This document shows positions 57,828 to 64,000 of a stretch of DNA of 64,000 nucleotides, in pieces; position 1 is the stretch's first letter, and the number at the start of each line of letters is the position of its first letter. A program made the position numbers and the translations under genes. The notes beneath the pieces were generated by a model. That model worked only from the letters and a program-made list of their open reading frames with translations, was not told the DNA's origin and did no database searches. The stretch covers positions 845,981 to 909,980 of the forward strand of contig FNAW01000001.1 of assembly GCA_900102115.1 (NCBI GenBank), read 5' to 3'. Origin of the DNA: Blastococcus fimeti (GTDB lineage: Bacteria; Actinomycetota; Actinomycetes; Mycobacteriales; Geodermatophilaceae).

Positions 57828-58322
57828 ATGAGCGACCTCCTCGACGTGCCGATGACCACCCTCCAGGGCGAGACGACGACGCTGCGGGAGCTGACCGGTG
57901 GCGGGCCGGCGCTCGTGGTGAACGTGGCCAGCAAGTGCGGCCTCACCCCGCAGTACGCCGCGCTGGAGGCGCTGCACGAGGAGTTCTCCCCCCGGGGCTT
58001 CACCGTCGTCGGCGTGCCGTGCAACCAGTTCATGGGCCAGGAGCCGGGCACGGCCGAGGAGATCGCCGAGTTCTGCTCGGCCACCTACGGCGTCACCTTC
58101 CCCATGACGGAGAAGGTCGAGATCAACGGCGAGAACGCGCACCCGCTGTTCCAGCAGCTGACCACGGTGCCGGACGCCGAGGGCAGGGCAGGCGAGGTCG
58201 CCTGGAACTTCGAGAAGTGGCTGGTTTCGGGGACCGGCGACGTCGTCGCGCGCTTCCGGCCGATGACCGCGCCCGACGCCCCCGAGGTCCGCGCGGCGAT
58301 CCAGTCGGTGCTCCCCGCCTGA
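57828..58322 (+). CDS. Glutathione peroxidase-family (thioredoxin-dependent) peroxidase
   Basis: A 164-residue GPx-fold peroxidase. The peroxidatic Cys is C37 in NVASKCGLTPQY; the tetrad partners are Gln in GVPCNQFMGQEPG and Trp/Asn in WNFEKWLV. Actinobacteria lack glutathione, so it probably uses thioredoxin or mycothiol systems. CNQF carries a second Cys. It reduces H2O2 and lipid peroxides. ATG at 57828. Confidence 0.92.
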   Translation: MSDLLDVPMTTLQGETTTLRELTGGGPALVVNVASKCGLTPQYAALEALHEEFSPRGFTVVGVPCNQFMGQEPGTAEEIAEFCSATYGVTFPMTEKVEINGENAHPLFQQLTTVPDAEGRAGEVAWNFEKWLVSGTGDVVARFRPMTAPDAPEVRAAIQSVLPA

Positions 58323-58352
58323 GCGCCGTTCCCCGGACGGCCGAGCGGGCAG

Positions 58353-58371
58353 TAAGGTAAGCCTTACAAGA
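58353..58371. promoter_or_regulatory. DtxR/IdeR-like iron box
   Basis: TAAGGTAAGCCTTACAAGA matches the DtxR/IdeR consensus (TWAGGTWAGSCTWACCTWA) at about 16 of 19 positions. It is about 26 bases before the start of the first iron-siderophore permease gene. It implies repression by Fe2+-bound DtxR/IdeR. Confidence 0.7.
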
Positions 58372-58396
58372 CCGACGTCCGTCCCCGGGAGCGCGT

Positions 58397-59458
58397 GTGA
58401 CCACCACGGCCGACGCTCCCGTGCGGGGCGACGCGCGCTCCCGCGCGCCCGGGTGCCGAGCCCGGTCCCGGCGGCTGCTGTTCCTGCTGGCGCTGCTCGC
58501 GCTCGTGGCCGCCGCGGCGCTGGCCAGCATCGCCGTCGGCACCCGGTCGCTGGCGCCCGACGAGGTCTGGCGCGCCCTGTTCGACGACGACCCGACCAGC
58601 GAGGCCGCGGTCATCGTGCAGCAGCTGCGGGTGCCGCGGACGGTGCTGGGCCTGATGGTCGGCGCCGCGCTGGGCATGGCGGGCGCGCTGATGCAGGGCC
58701 ACACCCGCAACCCGCTCGGTGACCCCGGGCTGCTCGGCGTCACCGCCGGCGCCTCGCTGGCCGTCGTCCTCGCGATCGCCTACTTGGGCGTCACCTCGGC
58801 CTCCACCTACGTCTGGTTCGCCTTCGCCGGCGCGCTGGCCGGCACCGTCCTCGTCTACACGATCGGCTCGGCCGGCCGCGGCGGGGCGACGCCGATCACC
58901 CTGGCGCTGGCCGGCGCCGCGCTGTCGGCGCTGCTGTACGCGATGGTCCGCGCGGTCGTCGTCAGCGACACCCAGACCCTGGACTCCTTCCGGTTCTGGC
59001 AGGTCGGCGCGCTGGCCGGCCGCGGCTCGGAGATCGCCTGGCAGGTCGGGCCGTTCATCGCCCTCGGTGCCGTGCTGGCGCTGGCCAACGCGCCGGCGCT
59101 GAATCTCCTGGGCCTGGGCGAGGACGTCGCCCGCGGGCTGGGCCAGCGCATCTGGCTGGCCCGGGCCGTCGGTCTGGCCGCCATCACCCTGCTGTGCGGC
59201 GCGGCGACGGCGGCCTGCGGGCCGATCGCCTTCGTCGGTCTCGTCGTGCCGCACGTGGTGCGCGCGCTCACCGGCCCTGACCACCGCTGGCTGGTCCCCT
59301 GCTCGGCGCTGCTGGGCGCGGCGCTGCTGCTCGTCGCCGACGTCCTCGGCCGGGTGCTCGCCCGCCCCGGCGAGCTCCAGGTGGGCATCGTGCTCGCGCT
59401 GGTCGGTGCGCCGTTCTTCATCGCGCTCGTGCGCCGCCGCCGGACGACGGCCCTGTGA
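58397..59458 (+). CDS. Iron-siderophore ABC permease (FecCD family), subunit 1
   Basis: A 353-residue FecCD permease with about nine to ten membrane helices. [60 protein letters not shown] is the classical N-terminal block, and [30 protein letters not shown] the C-terminal one. GTG start. Its stop overlaps the second permease GTG (GTGA). Behind an iron box, it imports ferric siderophores under iron limitation. No solute-binding lipoprotein is in the operon. Confidence 0.92.
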   Translation: MTTTADAPVRGDARSRAPGCRARSRRLLFLLALLALVAAAALASIAVGTRSLAPDEVWRALFDDDPTSEAAVIVQQLRVPRTVLGLMVGAALGMAGALMQGHTRNPLGDPGLLGVTAGASLAVVLAIAYLGVTSASTYVWFAFAGALAGTVLVYTIGSAGRGGATPITLALAGAALSALLYAMVRAVVVSDTQTLDSFRFWQVGALAGRGSEIAWQVGPFIALGAVLALANAPALNLLGLGEDVARGLGQRIWLARAVGLAAITLLCGAATAACGPIAFVGLVVPHVVRALTGPDHRWLVPCSALLGAALLLVADVLGRVLARPGELQVGIVLALVGAPFFIALVRRRRTTAL

Positions 59459-60540
59459 GCGCCGTCCTCGAGCGCCCGGTCGGCGGACCGCGCGGCCGGA
59501 CGACGGTCCGCATCGGGCCCGCGTCGGCGGTGCTCCGCTGGCGCCAGGTCGTCGTCCCGCTGGCCGGGCTGGTCGTCCTCGTCCTGGTCTCGGCGCTGAG
59601 CATCGGCCGCGGCGACTACCCGATCGGCATCCCCGACGTGCTGCGCACGCTGGCCGGGCTGGGCGAGGGGCCGCAGAACTTCATCGTGCTCCAGCTGCGG
59701 GCGCCCCGGGTGATCGTCGGTCTGCTCGTCGGGCTCGCGCTCGGCGTGGCCGGCGCGCTGTTCCAGACCTTCGCCCGCAACCCGCTCGCCTCCCCCGACA
59801 CCCTCGGCATCACCGTCGGCGCCTCGGTCGGGGCGGTCGCGGCGCTCGTGCTCACCGGCGGCGGCTCGGTCGGCGCGCTGCTCGGCGGGTTCGGCGTCCA
59901 GCTCGCGGCCCTGTTCGGCGCCCTGGTCACCGGGCTGCTGCTGTTCCTGCTGGCCTGGCGGGACGGGATCGACGGCTACCGGCTGGTGCTCGTCGGAATC
60001 GCGCTGTGGTCGGTGGGCGGCGCCCTGGTCGACTGGCTGCTCACCAACGCCCAGGTCTACGACGCCGCTGCGGCCTACGTCTGGATCACCGGCTCGCTCA
60101 ACGCCCGCACCTGGGACCAGGCCGTCCCGCTGGCGCTCGCGCTGGCGGTGCTCGTGCCGCTGTCGCTGGCCACCGGCCGGGCGCTCGGCGTGCTGCAGTT
60201 CGGCGACGACACCGCCCGCGGGCTGGGCCTCCGGCTGCCGATGGCCCAGGCCGCGGTCGTGCTGCTCGCCGTCGCGCTGACGGCGGTGGCGGTCAGCGCC
60301 GCCGGGCCGATCACCTTCGTGGCGCTCGTCGTCCCCCAGGTGGCGGTGCGCCTGACCGGCGGCTCCCGGCCACCGCTGCTGGCCTCCGGCCTGCTGGGCG
60401 CCGTCCTCGTGGTGAGCGCCGACCTGGTCACCCGCACCCTGCTGCCCGAGGCGCTGCCCGTCGGCATCCTCACCGCCGTGATCGGCGCGCCCTACCTGCT
60501 CTGGCTCCTGGTCCGCGGAAGGCGGCGATCCACACTATGA
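59455..60540 (+). CDS. Iron-siderophore ABC permease (FecCD family), subunit 2
   Basis: A 361-residue FecCD permease. The N-terminal block is [47 protein letters not shown], and the C-terminal [31 protein letters not shown]. It pairs with subunit 1 as a heterodimeric channel. GTG overlaps the previous stop, and its TGA overlaps the ATG of the ATPase, so the three genes are one tightly coupled operon. Confidence 0.92.
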   Translation: MSAVLERPVGGPRGRTTVRIGPASAVLRWRQVVVPLAGLVVLVLVSALSIGRGDYPIGIPDVLRTLAGLGEGPQNFIVLQLRAPRVIVGLLVGLALGVAGALFQTFARNPLASPDTLGITVGASVGAVAALVLTGGGSVGALLGGFGVQLAALFGALVTGLLLFLLAWRDGIDGYRLVLVGIALWSVGGALVDWLLTNAQVYDAAAAYVWITGSLNARTWDQAVPLALALAVLVPLSLATGRALGVLQFGDDTARGLGLRLPMAQAAVVLLAVALTAVAVSAAGPITFVALVVPQVAVRLTGGSRPPLLASGLLGAVLVVSADLVTRTLLPEALPVGILTAVIGAPYLLWLLVRGRRRSTL

Positions 60541-61385
60541 CGGCCACCCACAGCAGGACCGAGGTGCTGCGCGGCAGCCCCGACGGGGCGGCCCCCGGCC
60601 GCGTCCGGCTGGCCGCCGAGCACGTCCGGCTGGCCTACGACGACACCGTGGTCGTCCACGACCTGGACCTCGAGCTGACCGAGGGCTCGTTCACCGCCAT
60701 CGTCGGGCCCAACGGCTGCGGCAAGTCCACCCTGCTGCGCGCGCTGGGCCGGCTGCTCCGCCCCACCGGCGGCCAGGTCCTGCTCGACGGCCGCGCGATC
60801 GCCCGCACCCCGACCCGTGAGGTCGCCAAGGTGCTCGGCCTGCTGCCCCAGTCGCCGATCGCGCCCGAGGGCCTGACCGTGGCCGACCTGGTCGCCCGCG
60901 GCCGGCACCCGCACCAGAGCTGGGTCCGGCAGTGGTCCCGCGACGACGAGGCCGTGGTCGCCGAGGCGCTGGAGTGGACCGACATGGCCGAGCTCGCCGG
61001 CCGGCCGGTCGACGAGCTGTCGGGCGGTCAGCGCCAGCGGGCCTGGATCTCGATGGCGCTCGCGCAGGGCACCGACCTGCTACTGCTCGACGAGCCCACG
61101 ACCTACCTCGATCTCGCCCACCAGATCGACGTGCTGGAGCTGGTGGGGCGGTTGCACGGCGAGCGGGGGCGGACCGTCGCCGTCGTGCTGCACGACCTCA
61201 ACCTGGCGGCCCGCTACGCGGAGCGGCTGGTCGCGATGAAGGACGGCGTCCTCGTCGCCTCCGGCACGCCGGCGGAGGTGCTCACCGAGCAGTTGCTCGC
61301 CGACGTGTTCGACCTCGAGGCGCGGATCGTGCCCGACCCGGTCACCGGGACACCGATGGTGGTGCCGGTCCGCCGGCTGCGCTGA
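60537..61385 (+). CDS. Iron-siderophore ABC transporter ATP-binding protein (FepC-like)
   Basis: A 282-residue ABC ATPase. Walker A is [20 protein letters not shown], signature [20 protein letters not shown], Walker [17 protein letters not shown], and the H-loop [52 protein letters not shown] is typical of the siderophore subfamily. It drives the two permeases upstream. ATG overlaps the permease stop. Convergent with TetR. Confidence 0.93.
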   Translation: MTATHSRTEVLRGSPDGAAPGRVRLAAEHVRLAYDDTVVVHDLDLELTEGSFTAIVGPNGCGKSTLLRALGRLLRPTGGQVLLDGRAIARTPTREVAKVLGLLPQSPIAPEGLTVADLVARGRHPHQSWVRQWSRDDEAVVAEALEWTDMAELAGRPVDELSGGQRQRAWISMALAQGTDLLLLDEPTTYLDLAHQIDVLELVGRLHGERGRTVAVVLHDLNLAARYAERLVAMKDGVLVASGTPAEVLTEQLLADVFDLEARIVPDPVTGTPMVVPVRRLR

Positions 61386-61395
61386 CGCCGGCGGC

Positions 61396-61959
61396 TCACG
61401 CTGCGGCGAGCACCTCGTCGAGGTGGACGAGGGGATCCCCGCCCTCGCCGGCCCGGAAGTCGTCCAGCCACACCCGGAAGGCACCCACGCTCCGGGCCAC
61501 CAGCAGGCGGGTGCGCCAGTCGGCGGCGCCCCCGTGGCGGGCCACCAGCCGCTCGGTGAGCCCGCGCTCCTGGTCGGTCAGCCGGGTGGTCGGCGCGCCC
61601 GCGCGCTCCCGGGCGACCTGGGCCAGCACCTGCAGGTGGCCGACCAGCCGGTCACCGTCGGCGACGATGTGCGCCCCCAGCCGGTGCAGCGCCCAGCGGA
61701 GCACCTCGGCGTCGTCCAGGCCCTCCGGGGCGGCAGCGAGGTCGGCGGCGACGCGGTCGGCCATGACGCGGCTGGGCTCGGCGAGGACGTCGTCCTTGGT
61801 CGGGAAGTAGCGGAAGAACGTGCGCGGTGCGATGTCCGCGGCCGTGCAGATGTCGGCGACGGTCACGCCGTCGAAGCCCCGCTCGGCGAACAACCGCATC
61901 GCGGCGTCGACCGTCTGGGCGCGGCTGGCCGCCCGCTTGCGCTCGCGCAGCCCCTCCAT
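61396..61959 (-). CDS. TetR-family regulator of the divergent MFS exporter
   Basis: A 187-residue TetR regulator. The HTH region is QTVDAAMRLFAERGFDGVTVADICTAADIAPRTFFRYFPTKDDVLAE (AcrR/TetR signature). The C-terminal domain (about 75-187) is of the type common in actinobacterial drug-sensor regulators. ATG at 61959 has AGGAGG 5 bases upstream; a GTG at 61965 overlaps the SD and is less likely. It is divergent from the MFS gene, with two tandem palindromic operators in the 131-base gap. Confidence 0.9.
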   Translation of the reverse strand: MEGLRERKRAASRAQTVDAAMRLFAERGFDGVTVADICTAADIAPRTFFRYFPTKDDVLAEPSRVMADRVAADLAAAPEGLDDAEVLRWALHRLGAHIVADGDRLVGHLQVLAQVARERAGAPTTRLTDQERGLTERLVARHGGAADWRTRLLVARSVGAFRVWLDDFRAGEGGDPLVHLDEVLAAA

Positions 61960-62031
61960 GCGCACCTCCTCCCCGTTCCCCGGTTGGACGCGTGAGCGAG
62001 CCCACAGGTTCCGGCGCGAGCGCCGTGTCTT

Positions 62032-62067
62032 CGTGACATAGCATGCCGCGTGGCAGTTTATGCCACG
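62032..62067. promoter_or_regulatory. Two tandem TetR operators
   Basis: Operator B is the perfect palindrome CGTGGCA-GTTTA-TGCCACG (62049-62067). Operator A, CGTGACA-TAGCA-TGCCGCG (62032-62050), has the same half-sites with two mismatches, offset by 17 bases. They lie between the divergent TetR and MFS genes. Confidence 0.65.
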
Positions 62068-62090
62068 AACTCTCTCCCCCTGGAGCCTCC

Positions 62091-63563
62091 ATGTCCCACG
62101 CCCCCACGGCCCCGGCGGTCGCAGGAAGCGACGCGGCCGACGACCACTGGCATCCCCAGCAGGTGGCGGCGCTCGCCGTCGTCGCGGTCTGCGGCGTCCT
62201 CGTCTCGCTGACCCAGTCGATCCTGATCCCGGTGCTCGGCGCCATCCAGCGGGACCTCGGCAGCAGCACGACCGGCACCGAGTGGCTGCTCACCTCGACC
62301 CTGCTCGTCGCGGCCGTGTCCGTCCCGGTGCTCGGCCGGCTGGGTGACCTCTACGGCAAGCGCCGCATGCTGCTGGTGGCCACCCTCGCCCTGGTCATCG
62401 GCTCGATCATCTGTGCGCTCGCCGACTCGATCGAGGTCATGATCGCGGGCCGGATCGTCACCGGCGTCTCGTCGGCGGCCATCCCGCTGGGCATCAGCCT
62501 CATCGGCCAGGTGCTGCCCGCCACGCGCGCCGGCTCCGGGATCGCGCTGGTCAGCGCCACGCTCGGCATCGGCGGTGCGCTGGGCCTGCCGCTCGCCGCG
62601 CTCGTCGCCGAGCACTCCGACTACCACGTGCTGTTCTGGATCTGCGCCGTCGGCGGCGCCGCCGCCTTCGCCGGCATCTGGTTCGCGCTCACCGAGGTGG
62701 CCCGGTTCGGCCACGGCCGGATGGACTTCCCCGGCGCCGTCCTGCTCGCCGCGGCGCTGGTCTCCCTGCTGCTCCCGCTCGCCGAGGCCACGACGTGGGG
62801 CTGGGGCGACCCGAGGACGATCGGCCTGCTGGTCCTGGCCGCCGTCCTGCTGGCCGTCTTCGTGCTGGTCGAGCGTCGCGTCGCCTCCCCGCTGGTCGAC
62901 CTGGTGGTCAACGCCCGGCCCTCGCTCCTGCTGACCAACATCGCCTCGCTGTGCATCGGCTTCGCCCTGTTCGCCTCCTTCATCGGGACGGCGAGCTACG
63001 TGCAGGCCCCGTCGTCGACCGGCTACGGCTTCGGCTCGTCGGTGCTGGCCAGCGGGCTGGCGATGCTGCCGAGCGGCCTGGCCATGCTGGCCCTCTCGCC
63101 GGTCTCGGCCCTGCTGTCGGCGAGGCTCGGGCCGAAGATCACCCTGGCCATCGGCGCCGCGGTCGTCGCGCTCGGCTTCCTGGGCCGGATCGTGTTCACC
63201 GGCTCGTTCACCGAGATCGTCATCTGGACGACCGTCGCCGGCGCCGGCACGGGCATCGCCTACGCCGCCATGCCCAGCCTCATCCTGCGGGCCGCACCGG
63301 CCGACGAGCTGGCCGCCGCCAACGGGCTGAACACGTTGGCCCGCAGCGTCGGCAGTTCGCTGGCCAGCGCGATCGGCGGCACGCTGCTGGCCGCCCAGAC
63401 CATCTCGCTCGGCGGCTTCGACCTGCCCTCCCTGGGCGCCTACCGGACGCTGTTCGGCATCTGCGCCGGCGCCGCGCTCCTCGGCGGCCTGATCGCCCTG
63501 GTCATCCCGACCGCCGACCGCGACCGGGCCCGGCAGGACGCCGTCGCCGCCGGGGCGCACTGA
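62091..63563 (+). CDS. DHA2-family MFS drug exporter (14 TM)
   Basis: A 490-residue DHA2-type MFS protein with about 14 helices. LTQSILIPVLGAIQRDLGSSTTGTEWLLTSTLLVAAVSVPVLGRLGDLYGKRRMLL includes motif A (GRLGDLYGKRR), and ALVSATLGIGGALGLPLAALVAEHSDYHVLFWI is motif C. Exports drugs or toxic compounds with proton exchange. ATG at 62091 with TGGAG upstream; an in-frame ATG at 62043 lies inside the operators and is not used. Under TetR control. Confidence 0.88.
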   Translation: MSHAPTAPAVAGSDAADDHWHPQQVAALAVVAVCGVLVSLTQSILIPVLGAIQRDLGSSTTGTEWLLTSTLLVAAVSVPVLGRLGDLYGKRRMLLVATLALVIGSIICALADSIEVMIAGRIVTGVSSAAIPLGISLIGQVLPATRAGSGIALVSATLGIGGALGLPLAALVAEHSDYHVLFWICAVGGAAAFAGIWFALTEVARFGHGRMDFPGAVLLAAALVSLLLPLAEATTWGWGDPRTIGLLVLAAVLLAVFVLVERRVASPLVDLVVNARPSLLLTNIASLCIGFALFASFIGTASYVQAPSSTGYGFGSSVLASGLAMLPSGLAMLALSPVSALLSARLGPKITLAIGAAVVALGFLGRIVFTGSFTEIVIWTTVAGAGTGIAYAAMPSLILRAAPADELAAANGLNTLARSVGSSLASAIGGTLLAAQTISLGGFDLPSLGAYRTLFGICAGAALLGGLIALVIPTADRDRARQDAVAAGAH

Positions 63564-63580
63564 ACGCCCTGACCCCTGCC

Positions 63581-63614
63581 GGAACCGCCGGGATCACCCG
63601 ATCCCGGCGGTTCC
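63581..63614. terminator. Bidirectional hairpin between MFS and BCCT genes
   Basis: A perfect 15-bp stem: GGAACCGCCGGGATC (63581-63595) and its complement (63600-63614), with loop ACCC. Between convergent stops. Confidence 0.8.
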
Positions 63615-63619
63615 GTGCG

Positions 63620-64000
63620 TCAGGAGGGCGTGCCGCCGTCCTCGGGGCTCTTCTGCACCGTGAGGACGAAGTCGTCGCCGTGGTGCCGGATGCCGTGCAC
63701 GACGGCCTGCTCCACCGCCTCGACCGCAGCCGTCCGCCGCAGCACCATCGGGTCCGAGCGCACGTCCTTGGCCAGCGAGACGGCCAGCCCGACCATCACC
63801 AGCGCGAACGGCAGCGCCGCGATGATCGTCAGGTTCTGCAGCCCGGTGAGGGCCTCGTCCCCGCCGACCAGCAGCATGATCGCCGCGACCGCGCCCATCA
63901 CGACGCCCCAGAAGATGACCGTCCGCTTGCTGGGCTGCAGCGTGCCGCGCTCCGACAGCGAGCCCATGACGATCGAGGCGGCGTCGGCGCCGGAGACGAA
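63620..64000 (-). CDS. BCCT-family transporter, 3' part (runs off the window)
   Basis: The last 126 residues of a betaine/carnitine/choline transporter. The frame is open to base 64000, where it reads FVSGADAASIVMGSLSERG, matching the conserved BCCT region before TM9-10 (TSADSGSxVL type). Two helices follow (VIFWGVVMGAVAAIMLLVGG, LTIIAALPFALVMVGLAV), then a cytoplasmic tail with ILRR-like basic residues and HHGDDFVLTV. BCCT carriers import glycine betaine or choline for osmoprotection. The 5' part and start lie outside. Confidence 0.85.
   Translation of the reverse strand, partial: FVSGADAASIVMGSLSERGTLQPSKRTVIFWGVVMGAVAAIMLLVGGDEALTGLQNLTIIAALPFALVMVGLAVSLAKDVRSDPMVLRRTAAVEAVEQAVVHGIRHHGDDFVLTVQKSPEDGGTPS

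Noticed and set aside
1..64000. CRISPR array, insertion sequence or prophage
   Set aside because: No spaced direct repeats of CRISPR type, no transposase, integrase or phage structural genes found.

Overview
The window is about 75% GC and densely coded, with many GTG starts and ATGA/GTGA stop-start overlaps. The gene content is that of a free-living, aerobic, high-GC actinobacterium: a bifunctional-type Dcd, a HelR-like helicase, an acVLRF1-like release factor, a DevS/DevR-like pair, a LapA-like protein, a FadE5-like acyl-CoA dehydrogenase and several actinobacterial DUF families. I suspect a Geodermatophilaceae-like organism (Blastococcus, Modestobacter or Geodermatophilus), but this is inferred from style and not proved. 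I see no prophage, insertion sequence, CRISPR array or rRNA. One tRNA is present (Gly, CCC).

Layout, 1-24 kb: dcd; a secreted subtilase; an APH-fold kinase; an Asp-rich secreted protein; an OmpR/HK operon that also encodes an Asp-rich membrane protein; tRNA-Gly; a dormancy-type module (USP, GAF-GAF histidine kinase, NarL-type regulator) with a DevR-box-like site; a type III PKS/methyltransferase/DUF3140 operon; ribokinase; a degenerate ZnuA-like lipoprotein; a TetR regulator; several tiny acidic proteins; a LapA-like protein; a FadE5-like acyl-CoA dehydrogenase; a glycosylase-like protein; a tyrosine phosphatase; and a GAF/GGDEF protein.

24-44 kb: SRPBCC and VOC proteins; a branched-chain 2-oxoacid dehydrogenase operon (E1alpha, E1beta, E2) whose E2 gene carries an in-frame palindromic insert; an NTR-like secreted protein; a PPOX-like flavoprotein; a beta-lactamase-fold hydrolase; an NlpC/P60 hydrolase; a YihY-like membrane protein; HelR; and an operon of MFS transporter, S33 peptidase and acVLRF1.

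44-64 kb: an ArsR/SRPBCC operon; nitronate monooxygenase; FrnE-like DsbA; divergent MerR and SDR genes; FKBP; two VOC proteins; a GH13 alpha-glucosidase; a PlsC/GT4 pair; a MerR regulator fused to two sliding-clamp (DnaN) domains; an acyl-CoA dehydrogenase; acetoacetyl-CoA synthetase; DUF2237; glutathione peroxidase; an iron-siderophore ABC transporter behind a DtxR/IdeR-like box; divergent TetR and MFS genes with two tandem operators; and the 3' part of a BCCT transporter.

Common themes are stress and dormancy sensing, acyl-CoA and branched-chain catabolism, and envelope biology. Many local one-component regulators have readable operators next to them (MerR twice, ArsR, TetR, DtxR-type, DevR-type). 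The most unusual items are the MerR-clamp fusion at 52955-53956, the in-frame palindrome in E2 at 26348-26385, and the Asp-rich protein/two-component cluster at 4886-7829.
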